From the NCBI GenBank assembly GCA_028866275.1, contig JAGWIK010000002.1, forward strand, positions 1 to 64,000: DNA of 64,000 bases, read 5' to 3'. The translations under genes were made by a program, and so were the position numbers. Origin of the DNA: Alphaproteobacteria bacterium. GTDB taxonomy: Bacteria; Pseudomonadota; Alphaproteobacteria; UBA9219. A model generated the notes under the pieces. The model saw only the letters and a list, made by a program, of their open reading frames with translations. It made no database searches and had not been told where the DNA came from. Positions 1 to 11,024 of this stretch are shown in pieces. Position 1 is the first letter of the stretch; each line of letters opens with the position of its first letter.

Positions 1-153
<153 letters not shown>

Positions 154-170
154 GCCGAAGACAAGAAAAA

Positions 171-204
171 CCGGCATCCGGAGACGTCCGGATGCCGGTT
201 TTTT
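171..204. terminator. Bidirectional rho-independent terminator between the SDR gene and lon
   Basis: CCGGCATCCGGA-GACG-TCCGGATGCCGG, 12-bp perfect stem with T6 on one side and A5 on the other, between convergent genes. Confidence 0.85.
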
Positions 205-213
205 ATCGCACGG

Positions 214-2643
214 TTAGTGTTTGACGACGCCTGCGCTTTTGGCTTCGCCGTTCGTCGCGCTTTTGGCGTCGGCGTTTTCGGCGTTTTCGTCCCATTCGAT
301 CGGCGTCAACGGCCGCACAAGAGCGTGTTTCAGCACTTCCTCGCCCGTGTTCATCAAAAGGATATTCATGCCTTTTTTGACGTTGTCGGGAATTTCGGCG
401 AGGTCTTTTTCGTTTTCCTTGGGGATCAACACCGTCGTGATGCCGCCGCGCAATGCCGCCAGCAATTTTTCCTTAAGCCCGCCGATGGGCAGCACGCGGC
501 CGCGCAGGGTGATTTCACCCGTCATGGCCACATCCTTGCGCACCGGAATGCCGGTCAGGACGGAAACAATCGATGTCACCATCGCCACGCCCGCGCTGGG
601 CCCGTCTTTGGGCGTCGCGCCTTCGGGGACGTGAACATGGATGTCGCGTTTGTCGAGCGATGTCGGCTTGATGCCGAACGCCACGGCGCGCGCCTTGACA
701 TAGCTTTCCGCCGCCTGCACGGATTCCTTCATGACGTCGCCCAGCTTGCCGGTCGTCGTGACCCTGCCCTTGCCGGGCAGCGCGACGGCTTCGATGGTCA
801 GCAATTCGCCGCCGACTTCGGTCCATGCCAGGCCGGTGGTGACGCCGATCAGGTCTTCGGCTTCCACTTCGCCGAAGCGGAACCGCTTTACGCCCGCGAA
901 TTTTTCCAGATTGCGCCGCGTGATATGGACGGATTTGACCTTGCCCGCCACGATTTCCTTCAAGGATTTGCGCGCGAGGTTGGCCAGTTCGCGTTCCAGA
1001 TTGCGCACGCCCGCTTCGCGCGTGTAGTAACGCAAAACATCGCGCAACGCGTCGTCGGACATGGAAAATTCGGTCTTTTTCAACCCGTGATCCTTCATGA
1101 TCTTGGGCAGAAGATGGCCTTTGGCGATTTCGATCTTTTCGTCTTCGGTGTAGCCCGACAGGCGGATGATCTCCATGCGGTCGAGCAACGGCTGCGGCAT
1201 TTTCAGCGTGTTGGCCGTGCACACGAACATGACGTCCGACAGGTCGTAATCGACTTCCAGATAATGGTCGTTAAAAGTGTGGTTCTGTTCGGGATCCAGC
1301 ACTTCCAGCAACGCCGCCGACGGGTCGCCGCGCCAATCCTGTCCCAGTTTGTCGATTTCATCGAGCAGGAACAGGGGATTCGACGATTTCGCCTTCTTCA
1401 TGCCCTGAATGACTTTGCCCGGCATCGATCCGATATAGGTGCGGCGATGGCCGCGGATTTCGGATTCGTCGCGCACGCCGCCCAACGACATCCGCACGAA
1501 ATTGCGGCCCGTGGCTTTGGCGATGGATTTGCCCAGCGAGGTTTTGCCGACGCCCGGCGGGCCGACGAGGCACAGGATGGGGCCTTTCAGCTTGTTGGCG
1601 CGTTTCTGCACGGCCAGATATTCAAGGATGCGTTCCTTGACCTTGTCCAGACCGTAATGATCTTCGTCCAGAACTTTTTCCGCGGCGTTGAGGTCGCGGC
1701 GCACGCGCGTCGATTCTTCCCACGGAATACCCAGCATCCAGTCGAGATAATTGCGCACGACGGTGGATTCCGCCGACATCGGGCTCATGCTTTTCAGCTT
1801 TTTGATCTCGGACTCGACTTTTTCGCGCGCTTCCTTGCTCAATTTCTTGGCGGCGATTTTCTTGACATATTCGTCGGCTTCGTTTTTGCCGTCTTCGGTT
1901 TCGCCCAGTTCTTTCTGAATGGCCTTCATCTGCTCGTTCAGGTAATAATCGCGCTGGGTTTTTTCCATCTGTTTCTTGACGCGCGACCGGATGCGTTTTT
2001 CGACCTGCAGCACGTCGATTTCGCCTTCCATAAAGGCAAAGATGCGTTCCAGCCGTTGATTGACCGACGGGATTTCCAGCAATGATTGCTTGTCCGGCTG
2101 TTTGAGCGCCAGATGCGCGGCGATGGTGTCGGCCAGCTTGGCCGGATCGTCGATCTGGTTGACGGTGACCAATACTTCGGGCGGAATTTTTTTGTTCAGG
2201 CGGATATACTGGTCGAACTGTCCGACCACGGCGCGCGCGATGGCGTCCAATTCGCCCTGATCGCCCATATATTCTTCGATCGGTTCGGCGAAGGCCTGAA
2301 AGAAATCGGGGTTTTTGGTGAATTGCGAAACCTTGGCGCGGTGGCTGCCTTCGACCAGTACCTTGACCGTGCCGTCGGGCAATTTCAAAAGCTGTAAAAT
2401 CGTGCCGACCGTGCCCGTGGTGTAAAGGTCTTCGGGCGCGGGGTCGTCGAGGCCCGGGTTTTTCTGGGTGAGCATCAGGATATGTTTGTCATCCTGCATG
2501 ACGTCTTCCAGCGCGCGCACGGATTTTTCGCGCCCCACGAACAAAGGTACGACCATATGCGGAAAAACGACGATGTCGCGCAATGGCAAGACGGGATAAA
2601 GCGCGCCGCCCGCGTGGGTGGTTTCCATGATGAATCCTTTCAA
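214..2643 (-). CDS. lon: ATP-dependent protease La (Lon); likely start at METTHAGG (about 2626)
   Basis: 809 aa; [15 protein letters not shown] Walker A, LLDEIDK Walker [12 protein letters not shown] catalytic Ser motif, [20 protein letters not shown]. Confidence 0.97.
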   Translation of the reverse strand: MKGFIMETTHAGGALYPVLPLRDIVVFPHMVVPLFVGREKSVRALEDVMQDDKHILMLTQKNPGLDDPAPEDLYTTGTVGTILQLLKLPDGTVKVLVEGSHRAKVSQFTKNPDFFQAFAEPIEEYMGDQGELDAIARAVVGQFDQYIRLNKKIPPEVLVTVNQIDDPAKLADTIAAHLALKQPDKQSLLEIPSVNQRLERIFAFMEGEIDVLQVEKRIRSRVKKQMEKTQRDYYLNEQMKAIQKELGETEDGKNEADEYVKKIAAKKLSKEAREKVESEIKKLKSMSPMSAESTVVRNYLDWMLGIPWEESTRVRRDLNAAEKVLDEDHYGLDKVKERILEYLAVQKRANKLKGPILCLVGPPGVGKTSLGKSIAKATGRNFVRMSLGGVRDESEIRGHRRTYIGSMPGKVIQGMKKAKSSNPLFLLDEIDKLGQDWRGDPSAALLEVLDPEQNHTFNDHYLEVDYDLSDVMFVCTANTLKMPQPLLDRMEIIRLSGYTEDEKIEIAKGHLLPKIMKDHGLKKTEFSMSDDALRDVLRYYTREAGVRNLERELANLARKSLKEIVAGKVKSVHITRRNLEKFAGVKRFRFGEVEAEDLIGVTTGLAWTEVGGELLTIEAVALPGKGRVTTTGKLGDVMKESVQAAESYVKARAVAFGIKPTSLDKRDIHVHVPEGATPKDGPSAGVAMVTSIVSVLTGIPVRKDVAMTGEITLRGRVLPIGGLKEKLLAALRGGITTVLIPKENEKDLAEIPDNVKKGMNILLMNTGEEVLKHALVRPLTPIEWDENAENADAKSATNGEAKSAGVVKH

Positions 2644-2779
2644 ACCCTCGATGTCGAGGAGATATGGGCATTAAGCACACCATATCAAGATGTCGAAAAC
2701 AAGGATTCGCGGGGCTTTGTGGATATAACGCAGGCGGAAAGGGTCGGATTAACCAAGAACGGGCCGGGTTGCTGTGCGG

Positions 2780-3706
2780 TTACGCGGCGGCGGCCAGACG
2801 GCGGTCAATGGCGGCCTGCAGCGCGGCAAAGACCTGTTCATGCCCCGCGCGCAGATGCCACGGGTCGTGGGCGACGAAATGTTTCAGCCTTTCGAACGAT
2901 TTAGCGTCGCATCCGGCGGCGTCGAACAAGGCCGGCTTGCCGATCAGATATTGCGCGGCCCAATCCTTGGACGAGGCGAAGAAGATCGCTATTTCTTCGA
3001 AAACCGCGCGGGAAATCAGGTCTTCGGCATGCAAATGGCGGAAATAATCGACATCGATGACCATCAGGCTGGCGACTTTTTGCCCGACGTCGCGCAGGCG
3101 TTTCAGCCCGTTTTCGCCGCGCACATTGACGCACAGATTGCCCGCGCATGCGATGTGCAGGCCGTTCAACGCCGGTTGCCACAAATCGATAAAGCTGGCG
3201 GCGTTGTTGATAAGGTCGGAGACATGCAGCGTGACCGTATTCGCCGCGACCGGATGCGCGCACCATGATGTTTTGTTTTTGTACAAAAACAGGTGGGGCA
3301 GCCCCGCATCATGGGCGAAGGGGATGGAAAACAGCCAGTCGCGCCGTTCGCCGCCGGAAATGATGGAAAAATCGCCCGCCGGAAATTCGGTTCGCGCGCG
3401 GTCGATCATGGTGGCGATAAGTTTCTGCCACGACGGCGCGGTTTTATAGGCGCCCAGAATAAGGGCGTTGAGCTGTTCCGCGCGCGCCTGCGCATCGACG
3501 GTTCCGGCGACAATGGCGGTGATTTCGCGCAGCAGCCGCGCCGACAATTCCGCGCCGATGATCATTTCGGTGTTGACGTAAAACGGCCCCGGCACATTGG
3601 CCGCGTACCAGAAAACGGGGCCGGTGTCGTGGTTCCATATCGACACCGCGCGCGTGTCGTGGATAAGCTTCAAAAGTTCGGGCCGGGTATAGATCATGAT
3701 TTTCAC
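2780..3706 (-). CDS. Orotate phosphoribosyltransferase-like / PRTase-fold protein, function unknown
   Basis: 308 aa with FSIISGGERRDWLFSIPFAHDAGLPHLFLYKN, resembling OPRT-like proteins; no complete canonical PRPP loop seen. Confidence 0.55.
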   Translation of the reverse strand: MKIMIYTRPELLKLIHDTRAVSIWNHDTGPVFWYAANVPGPFYVNTEMIIGAELSARLLREITAIVAGTVDAQARAEQLNALILGAYKTAPSWQKLIATMIDRARTEFPAGDFSIISGGERRDWLFSIPFAHDAGLPHLFLYKNKTSWCAHPVAANTVTLHVSDLINNAASFIDLWQPALNGLHIACAGNLCVNVRGENGLKRLRDVGQKVASLMVIDVDYFRHLHAEDLISRAVFEEIAIFFASSKDWAAQYLIGKPALFDAAGCDAKSFERLKHFVAHDPWHLRAGHEQVFAALQAAIDRRLAAAA

Positions 3707-3760
3707 CTTTGCCCGCCCATGCTACCCTTGCGCTCCGCAAAATTCAATCGGGCTTGCTTT

Positions 3761-4270
3761 ATGGATTTAATCGTTGAAACGCCGCATCTGGCCTTGTGGA
3801 ATAAACGGCAGTTGCGTTGTGCCGTCGGGCGCGGCGGCATTGTTTCCGCGGCGCAAAAACACGAAGGTGACGGCGCCACGCCGGCGGGGTGCTGGGCCAT
3901 GCGCGAGGTTCTGTACCGCACCGATCGCATTGCAATGCCGTCTTTGCGGTTGAAGCACAGGGCGATGAATCCGCAGGACGGCTGGTGTGAAATACCGGAC
4001 GATCCCCAATATAATAAGCTTGTGCGGCACCCTTATGCCGTTCCGGTCGATCATCTGTGGCGGGAAGACCATCTGTACGACATTGTGGTTGTGCTGGGTT
4101 ACAATGACGATCCGGTCGTGCCGGGCAAGGGCAGCGCGATATTCATGCATCTGGCGCGGCCCGATTTTTCGCCATCGGCGGGGTGCGTGACGCTGGCGCG
4201 CGAAGATTTGCTTGATGTTCTGCGCGAGGCCGATGCGCAATCATGCGTTGTCGTTAAGTCTCGACCCTAA
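3761..4270 (+). CDS. L,D-transpeptidase catalytic domain (YkuD-like) protein
   Basis: From ATG 3761: MDLIVETPHLALWNKRQLRCAVGRGGI...GYNDDPVVPGKGSAIFMHLARPDFSPSAGCVTLAREDL; HxxxxxxxxxSAGCVxL is the YkuD motif. Confidence 0.85.
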   Translation: MDLIVETPHLALWNKRQLRCAVGRGGIVSAAQKHEGDGATPAGCWAMREVLYRTDRIAMPSLRLKHRAMNPQDGWCEIPDDPQYNKLVRHPYAVPVDHLWREDHLYDIVVVLGYNDDPVVPGKGSAIFMHLARPDFSPSAGCVTLAREDLLDVLREADAQSCVVVKSRP

Positions 4271-5223
4271 AATTTGCCGAGAAATTCATCAATCAGTCGC
4301 CATGCCTCGTCCCGGGCCGGGGTGATTTCGTTCATCACGTCGTGGCGGCATTTGTCGATGATATGGGTTTGCACGCGCGGGATGAAATTCAGGGTAGGCG
4401 CGGTTTCCTTGGCCGGTGTGACTTTGTCTTCGGCCCCGAGTATCGCCAGAACCGGCACGGCGATGCGCCCCAGATAAGGCAACGTATGGGCGTGCTGCAT
4501 CGATTTCAGCGCGGCCAGCAGCCATCCCCATGTCACGCCGCCGACGGCCATATCGGGATGCGCGGCGAAATAATTTTCGATGATGGGAAAACGCGCGGCG
4601 TCCTGCGTCAGGACGTTGTCGGCGAAAACGCAGTCTTCGGCGTTGAAATCATGCTGCAGCGGCGCATATTCATAGGCATGGCCGAACAGGCGGACATTGA
4701 ACCAGCTGAGCCCGTGGGCGACCAGATGCGCGGGCATGCCGCTGAGCGCCATCATCGGCGAGGTCAGAAAGGCCGCCGTTATGGCGGGATTGTCTTCGGC
4801 CAGCCAGCGCAGCGTTAAATGGCCGCCCAGCGAATGGCCGTGCACGATCAGAGGTGTTGTCGTCAGTTCGGGTTTGACGACGGCGTCGTAGAAAGCGCGC
4901 AAATCGTTCAGATGCGTATCGAAATCGTCGATATGGTCGCGCTGGCGCATCGATCCGGACAGAACACGGGTGGAAAGCCCCTGACCGCGCGGTTCGACCA
5001 CGATCAGCCGCCATCCGGCGTCGAGCAATGGTTGTCCCAGTTCGGCAAATTTCTTTTCGATGAATTCGCGCCGCCCGGGAATCACCAGAACCGTGCCGCG
5101 GGACGCATGCGCCGTCTCAAAGCGCGCATAACGCAGCCTGCCGCCGTCTTTCAGGGTAAAGAAATTGTGGGGGCACAGTTCTGTTGGCGTTTCTGCGGGC
5201 ATCGGCGATCGACCTTGTGACAT
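4267..5223 (-). CDS. Alpha/beta hydrolase, lysophospholipase (PldB) type
   Basis: From MSQGRSPMPAE: VLVIPGRREFIEKKFAELGQPLLDAGW...VEPRGQGLS...HGHSLGGHL...AEDKVTP...CRHDVMNE. The ORF-track N-terminal extension is probably not translated. Confidence 0.85.
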   Translation of the reverse strand: MSQGRSPMPAETPTELCPHNFFTLKDGGRLRYARFETAHASRGTVLVIPGRREFIEKKFAELGQPLLDAGWRLIVVEPRGQGLSTRVLSGSMRQRDHIDDFDTHLNDLRAFYDAVVKPELTTTPLIVHGHSLGGHLTLRWLAEDNPAITAAFLTSPMMALSGMPAHLVAHGLSWFNVRLFGHAYEYAPLQHDFNAEDCVFADNVLTQDAARFPIIENYFAAHPDMAVGGVTWGWLLAALKSMQHAHTLPYLGRIAVPVLAILGAEDKVTPAKETAPTLNFIPRVQTHIIDKCRHDVMNEITPARDEAWRLIDEFLGKF

Positions 5224-5264
5224 AATTCTTGCGACAAATGCTGGCGTCTTCGTATCATAGGCGC

Positions 5265-6188
5265 ATGACAATAGACAGTGTTTCTCTGTTTCCATCTTCG
5301 GTTGCGCGCGGCGGCGTGTTCGCGCTGGGCAATTTCGACGGCGTGCATCGCGGGCATCGCGCGGTGCTGGACGCCGCCATCGAACGCGCGCGGTCATTGC
5401 ATGTTCCCGCGCGCGTATTGACGTTCGAACCGCATCCGCGCGCGTTGTTCTGGCTCGACCACGCGCCGTTCCGCCTGACGCCGCAGGCGGCGAAAGAAAG
5501 ATTGCTGAAAGAATGTGGCATTGATGAGGTGGTGGTTCTGCCTTTTTCTCTGGACGTGGCGCAAATGCCGCCACAGGATTTCGCGGTGCGGGTTTTGCAC
5601 GAAACATTGGGCGCGCGGCATGTCGTGGCCGGATATGACTTCACCTTCGGCTACAAACGCGGCGGCGATATGGCGCGTCTGGGCGCTTGGCTGAAACCTT
5701 ATGATGTCGGGGTGACCGATATCGCGGCGCAGGGCGCGCCGGACGGCGAAGTGTTTTCATCGACCCGCATTCGCGCGCATTTGCAACAGGGCGAAGTTGA
5801 ACAAGCCGCGGCGATGCTGGGGCACGTATGGGCGATTGAAGGCGTGGTGACGCAGGGCGCGCAACGGGGGCGCACGATCGGCGTGCCCACGGCCAATATC
5901 GCGCTGGGCGATTATCTGCGTCCCCGCTTCGGCGTTTACGCCGTGCGCGCGGGCAGGGCGGGCGAAGAAATGTCGTATAAAGGCGTGGCCAATATCGGCG
6001 TGCGTCCGACGGTGGGCGGCGTGGGCGAAAATCTGGAAGCCCATTTGTTCGATTTCGACGGGGATATATACGGGCAGGTCTGGCAGTTCGCCCTGACGCG
6101 TTTTATCCGCCCGGAAATGAAATTCGACGGGATTGACGCGCTGAAGGCGCAGATTTTGCGGGATATCGACGCCGCGAAACAGGCTTGA
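5265..6188 (+). CDS. ribF: Bifunctional riboflavin kinase / FAD synthetase
   Basis: ALGNFDGVHRGHRAVL; FTFGYKRGGD; GVPTANIAL; YKGVANIGVRPTVGG; precedes ileS. Confidence 0.95.
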   Translation: MTIDSVSLFPSSVARGGVFALGNFDGVHRGHRAVLDAAIERARSLHVPARVLTFEPHPRALFWLDHAPFRLTPQAAKERLLKECGIDEVVVLPFSLDVAQMPPQDFAVRVLHETLGARHVVAGYDFTFGYKRGGDMARLGAWLKPYDVGVTDIAAQGAPDGEVFSSTRIRAHLQQGEVEQAAAMLGHVWAIEGVVTQGAQRGRTIGVPTANIALGDYLRPRFGVYAVRAGRAGEEMSYKGVANIGVRPTVGGVGENLEAHLFDFDGDIYGQVWQFALTRFIRPEMKFDGIDALKAQILRDIDAAKQA

Positions 6189-6244
6189 ACGGTTGTTTTT
6201 CCTGCCGGCAATGGTATTGTCACGTCGGAACAACAGGATAAATC

Positions 6245-9133
6245 ATGACTGACGCCAAAAAAGATTACCGCGACACCGTTTTTCTGCCCCAGACCGCGTT
6301 TCCGATGCAGGGCGGGTTGCCGAAGAAAGAACCCGAACTTCTGGCGCGCTGGCAGCGCATGGATCTGCACGGCAAGTTGCGCGGGCAAAGCGCGGGCCGC
6401 GAAAAATTCATTCTGCATGACGGGCCGCCCTATGCCAACGGCAACATTCATATCGGCCACGCGCTGAACAAGATTTTGAAGGATGTGATCAATCGCAGCC
6501 GCCAGATGATGGGCTTCGACGCGCCCTATGTGCCGGGGTGGGATTGCCACGGGTTGCCCATCGAATGGAAGATCGAGGAAAAATACCGCGCCGAAGGCAA
6601 AGACAAAGACGGCGTGCCGATTTTGCAATTCCGCGCCGAATGCCGCGCCTTTGCCGAACATTGGAAAACGGTACAGGCGGAAGAATTCCAGCGTCTGGGC
6701 GTGGTCGGCGATTGGGCGCATCCCTACAGCACGATGACGAAAGCGGCGGAAGCGCAGATTTTGCGCGAGATGTATAAATTCGTCGATAACGGATTGCTGT
6801 ATAAAGGCGTCAAGCCGGTGATGTGGTCGGTGGTCGAAAAAACCGCGCTGGCCGAGGCGGAGATCGAATATCACGATCATACATCCACAACATTGTGGGT
6901 GAAGTTTCCGGTGGTCAAAACCGCGTGCAAGGAATTGGAAGGCGCGTCGGTCGTCATCTGGACGACGACGCCGTGGACAATACCGGCGAACCGGGCGATT
7001 GCGTATGGGGATTTCGCCTATAGCGTATTGCGCGTCGAAGAAGTCGCCGAAGGCGGAATCGCCAAGGTTGGCGATGTTCTGGCTGTGGCGGAAAACCTGC
7101 AAGATGCGTTTGTTCAGGAAGCAAAAATTGGACGCGTTTCCAAACTTGCAGTTTTGGCAAAGGATGATTTGGGCAGTGTCGTCTGTGCCCACCCCTTCCG
7201 CGGCCGTGCGGGCAGCGACGGTTATTTCGATTATGACGTGCCGCTGTATTTCGGCGATTTCGTCACCACCGATGCTGGCACGGGTTTCGTGCATATCGCG
7301 CCCGGCCACGGCGAGGACGATTTCAATCTGGGCCGGAAACATAAAATCAAATTCGACGAAACCGTCGGCGATGACGGGCGGTATCTGCCCAATGTCAAAG
7401 GCTTTGAAGGTTTGTATGTGTACAAGCCCGACGGCAAGGTGGGCGAGGCCAACGGCGCGGTGATCAAGGCGTTGCTGGACGCCGGCGCGTTGCTGGCCAA
7501 GAAAAACATCAAGCATTCATATCCGCATTCGTGGCGGTCGAAGGCGCCGTTGATTTTCCGCACCACGCCGCAATGGTTCATCGCGATGGACGAAAAAATC
7601 GCGGCCACAGGCAAGACGCTGCGCGAAACCGCGCTGGAGTCGATCGGCCAAACGGGGTGGTATCCCGGCATCGGTGAAAACCGCATTCGCGGCATGATCG
7701 AAAGCCGTCCCGACTGGTGCATCAGCCGCCAACGCGCGTGGGGCGTGCCGATTGCCTTGTTCGTCGACAAAACCACCGGCGACGTGTTGCGCGACAAGGC
7801 CGTGATGAACCGCATTGCCGCCGCGTTCGACGCCGACGGCGCGGATGCGTGGTATGCGCGTCCGGCGCAGGAATTTCTGGGCAATGATTACAGGGCCGAT
7901 GATTTCATTCAGGTGTTCGACATCGTCGATGTGTGGTTTGAATCCGGTTCCACGCATGCCTTTGTTCTGGAAAGCGGCGTGTGGCCGAATTTGCAATCGC
8001 CGGCGTCGCTTTATCTGGAAGGGTCGGACCAGCATCGCGGCTGGTTCCATTCGTCGCTTCTGGAATCCTGCGGCACGCGCGGGCGCGCGCCGTTCGACAA
8101 GGTGCTGACGCACGGCTTCACGCTCGACGAGCAGGGACGCAAAATGTCCAAGTCGCTGGGCAATGTGACCGCGCCGCAGGAAGTCAACGACAAATGGGGC
8201 GCGGATATTCTGCGCCTGTGGGTGCTGTCGTCCGATTACAGCGAGGATTTGCGCATCGGGCCGGAGATTCTGAAACAGAATGGCGACCTGTATCGCCGTT
8301 TCCGCAACACGCTGCGTTATCTGCTGGGCGCTTTGAACGGCATGAGCGACGCCGAACATGTGGCCGTGGCCGATATGCCCGAACTGGAACGCTGGGTTTT
8401 GCATCGGTTGCATGAAGTCGATGCGTCCATTCGCGCCGATATGGCCGCATTCGATTTCGGCCATATGCTGCAAACGCTGCACAATTTCTGCAACACCGAT
8501 CTGTCGGCTTTTTACTTCGACATCCGCAAGGACAGCCTGTATTGCGACCGCGCGGATTCCCTGCGCCGCCGCAGCGCGCGCACGGTGATGGAACAGATAT
8601 TCAATCATCTGGCGGTGTGGCTGGCGCCGGTTTTATGCTTTACCGCGGAAGAAGCATGGCTGGCGCGTTTCGGCGACGACGAAAATAACAGCGTGCATCT
8701 GCAGACTTTTCCGGCCGTGCCCGCCGCGTGGCGCGACGACGCGCTGGCGCACAAATGGGCGGAAATCCGCGCCGTGCGCCGCGTGGTGACGGGGGCGCTG
8801 GAACGCGCGCGCAACGACAAGAAGATCGGCGCGCCGTTGCAGGCGCATCCGCATGTTTATGTGTCGGACAGGGTGATTGTCACGCTGCAGGATGTCGATT
8901 TCGCCGAAATCTGCGTCAATTCGTCGCTGACATTGCAGGCCGACCCCGCGCCGGAAAACGCGTTCAGCCTGCCCGATATCGCCAATGTCAGCGTGGTCGT
9001 CGAACTGGCCGAAGGCAGGAAATGCGAACGCTGCTGGCAGGTATTGCCCGAAGTCGGCAGCCATAAGGACGCGCCCGATTTGTGCCATCGCTGCCATGAC
9101 GCGGTGACGCATAGCGGGCAGGCGGCGGCCTGA
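6245..9133 (+). CDS. ileS: Isoleucyl-tRNA synthetase
   Basis: 962 aa; HDGPPYANGNIHIGHALNKILKD, WDCHGLPIEWKIE, KMSKSLGN, C-terminal CxxCW...CxRC zinc motif. Confidence 0.98.
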   Translation: MTDAKKDYRDTVFLPQTAFPMQGGLPKKEPELLARWQRMDLHGKLRGQSAGREKFILHDGPPYANGNIHIGHALNKILKDVINRSRQMMGFDAPYVPGWDCHGLPIEWKIEEKYRAEGKDKDGVPILQFRAECRAFAEHWKTVQAEEFQRLGVVGDWAHPYSTMTKAAEAQILREMYKFVDNGLLYKGVKPVMWSVVEKTALAEAEIEYHDHTSTTLWVKFPVVKTACKELEGASVVIWTTTPWTIPANRAIAYGDFAYSVLRVEEVAEGGIAKVGDVLAVAENLQDAFVQEAKIGRVSKLAVLAKDDLGSVVCAHPFRGRAGSDGYFDYDVPLYFGDFVTTDAGTGFVHIAPGHGEDDFNLGRKHKIKFDETVGDDGRYLPNVKGFEGLYVYKPDGKVGEANGAVIKALLDAGALLAKKNIKHSYPHSWRSKAPLIFRTTPQWFIAMDEKIAATGKTLRETALESIGQTGWYPGIGENRIRGMIESRPDWCISRQRAWGVPIALFVDKTTGDVLRDKAVMNRIAAAFDADGADAWYARPAQEFLGNDYRADDFIQVFDIVDVWFESGSTHAFVLESGVWPNLQSPASLYLEGSDQHRGWFHSSLLESCGTRGRAPFDKVLTHGFTLDEQGRKMSKSLGNVTAPQEVNDKWGADILRLWVLSSDYSEDLRIGPEILKQNGDLYRRFRNTLRYLLGALNGMSDAEHVAVADMPELERWVLHRLHEVDASIRADMAAFDFGHMLQTLHNFCNTDLSAFYFDIRKDSLYCDRADSLRRRSARTVMEQIFNHLAVWLAPVLCFTAEEAWLARFGDDENNSVHLQTFPAVPAAWRDDALAHKWAEIRAVRRVVTGALERARNDKKIGAPLQAHPHVYVSDRVIVTLQDVDFAEICVNSSLTLQADPAPENAFSLPDIANVSVVVELAEGRKCERCWQVLPEVGSHKDAPDLCHRCHDAVTHSGQAAA

Positions 9134-10954
9134 GTGACGCGCGAGAACCGACAGGCGGCGCAAGACCCGATGCCGGTTTTCTTTGTCCTGTTGTTTTTTG
9201 TCGCGTTGATGTTGCGCGTGTGCTTTGTCCTGCAATGGCAGATGACGCCCTATGGCGATGCGCCGCAGCTTGACGCCGATATGTACGACAAATGGGCGTG
9301 GCGTCTGGCGCAGGGGGGCGCGGACGATGCGGGGGTTTATTATCAATCGCCGCTTTATCCGTGGCTGCTGTCCTTTGTGTATCGCGTCGCGGGCCATTCA
9401 TATCCCGCCGCGGGGTTGTTCAACGCGTTTCTGGATTCGCTGACCGTCGTCGGGCTTTCCGTTATCGCGCGGCTTTCCGGCGGCAACAAAGCCGCCGCGT
9501 TGACCGGCATTCTGGCCGCGCTTTTCGCGCCGATGGTTTTTTACACTGCCGCGCCGATGAAAGAATCTTTGACGCTGTTCTTGATGACGGCTTGCGTCGT
9601 GGCGTCATTATGGGCGTTGCGCGCCACCGGCTGGCGGCGTTACGGGGCGGCGGGGGTGATATGCGGGCTGGCCGTGCTGGCGCGCGGCAACGCGCTTTTC
9701 TTGCTGCCGGTTCTGCCGTTTTTCGCGTGGCGATATTATGGGCGGCGCGCGGTCGCGCCTTGTCTGGCCTTCGTCGCCGGCGTGGCCGTGGCGATTGCGC
9801 CGGTGACGCTGCATAACTGGCGTGCCGCGCATGACATCGTGCCCATAACGTCCGACGGCGGATTCAACCTGTATATCGGCCATTCGCCCTATGCCAACGG
9901 CACCAACGCCTATCCGCCCGAAGTCGCGACGGGGCCGGATCAGGAACGGCTCGACACCGCGTGGGTGGCCGAACAACAAACGGGGCATGCGTTGAAACCG
10001 TCGCAAATATCGGCCTTCTGGCGCGACAAGGCGATTGATTACGCGCGTCATCATCCGGCGCGCGAAGTGGAATTGCTGGGATTAAAATTTCTGGCTTTTT
10101 TCAACGATGCCGATCGTTTCGACAATTACGATTTCGGATTCATTCGCCGGCATTTTCCGTCGGTCGTCAATATGTTGCCGCGCGATATCGGCGTGATAAC
10201 GGCTCTGGCGATTTTTGCGTTTATTCTGGCATGGCGAACAGGAGGCGTTCCCCGAGATATGGTTTTTCTGGCCGTATGCGCCGTTGTTTATACCGCGTCG
10301 GTTCTGGTTTTCTATGTCACCGACAGATATCGTTTGCCGGTCATCGTGTTTTTGCTGCCGCTGGCGGGGTGCGCGTGGCCTTATGCGGTCGCGGCGTGGC
10401 GCGAAAAAAGAAAAACGGCTTTGACCGTCGCGGCGTGCGGCGCGGTTGTAACTCTGGCGCTGGCTTTTATGCCCGCGCTTGACGCCGTCGATCATCGCGC
10501 CTTCGATTGGGAAGTTCTGGAGGCGATTGCGGACGCCAAAGGCGACGATGATGCCGTGCTGCGCGATTTCGAAAAAGCGGAAAGCCTGTCGCCGGTAATG
10601 GCGGGTGCGCAGGCTTTCGTGCGCGCCGCGACTGTTTATGAAAAACGGGGACAGGCGGCGCGGGCGGAAAAATTGATCGACGATGCCGTGGCCTTGTTTC
10701 CGCAGGACGGCATCGCGTTGTATAACAAGGGTCGCCTGCAGGCTTTGCGCGGCGATATCGACGGCGCGCTGGCGACGATGCGGGCCGCGCAAAAACTGAC
10801 CCCCACTTATGGGCTGATTTATTACGCGCTGGCGCGGCTGTATGACCGCAAAGGCGATGCGGCGGCGGCGCAGGCGGCGATAGAGCAGGGGCTTGAAATC
10901 GATCCGTCCGATTCCCGTCTTCTGGCCCTTATTCACGCGCAAAACGGCGATTGA
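9134..10954 (+). CDS. Polytopic membrane protein, glycosyltransferase family 39-like, with C-terminal TPR repeats (GTG start)
   Basis: 606 aa; N-terminal DAPQLDADMYDKWAWRLAQGG...YQSPLYPWLL resembles GT-C ArnT/PMT-like proteins; many TM segments; C-terminal TPR-like ALYNKGRLQALRGDIDGAL...YYALARLYDRKGD. Confidence 0.75.
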   Translation: MTRENRQAAQDPMPVFFVLLFFVALMLRVCFVLQWQMTPYGDAPQLDADMYDKWAWRLAQGGADDAGVYYQSPLYPWLLSFVYRVAGHSYPAAGLFNAFLDSLTVVGLSVIARLSGGNKAAALTGILAALFAPMVFYTAAPMKESLTLFLMTACVVASLWALRATGWRRYGAAGVICGLAVLARGNALFLLPVLPFFAWRYYGRRAVAPCLAFVAGVAVAIAPVTLHNWRAAHDIVPITSDGGFNLYIGHSPYANGTNAYPPEVATGPDQERLDTAWVAEQQTGHALKPSQISAFWRDKAIDYARHHPAREVELLGLKFLAFFNDADRFDNYDFGFIRRHFPSVVNMLPRDIGVITALAIFAFILAWRTGGVPRDMVFLAVCAVVYTASVLVFYVTDRYRLPVIVFLLPLAGCAWPYAVAAWREKRKTALTVAACGAVVTLALAFMPALDAVDHRAFDWEVLEAIADAKGDDDAVLRDFEKAESLSPVMAGAQAFVRAATVYEKRGQAARAEKLIDDAVALFPQDGIALYNKGRLQALRGDIDGALATMRAAQKLTPTYGLIYYALARLYDRKGDAAAAQAAIEQGLEIDPSDSRLLALIHAQNGD

Positions 10955-11024
10955 AACCAAATCAAATCATTGCATTAACCATAATCGGTTGTAATGATGC
11001 GCCGCCTGTCGGATAGGGAGTGGC

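Noticed and set aside
217-2085. 622-aa plus-strand ORF opposite lon
   Set aside because: Antisense shadow ORF of a clearly coding Lon gene; Phe/His/Arg-rich composition typical of reverse frames in GC-rich DNA.
5936-7516. 526-aa minus-strand ORF opposite ribF/ileS
   Set aside because: Overlaps two certain genes; composition is that of an antisense frame.
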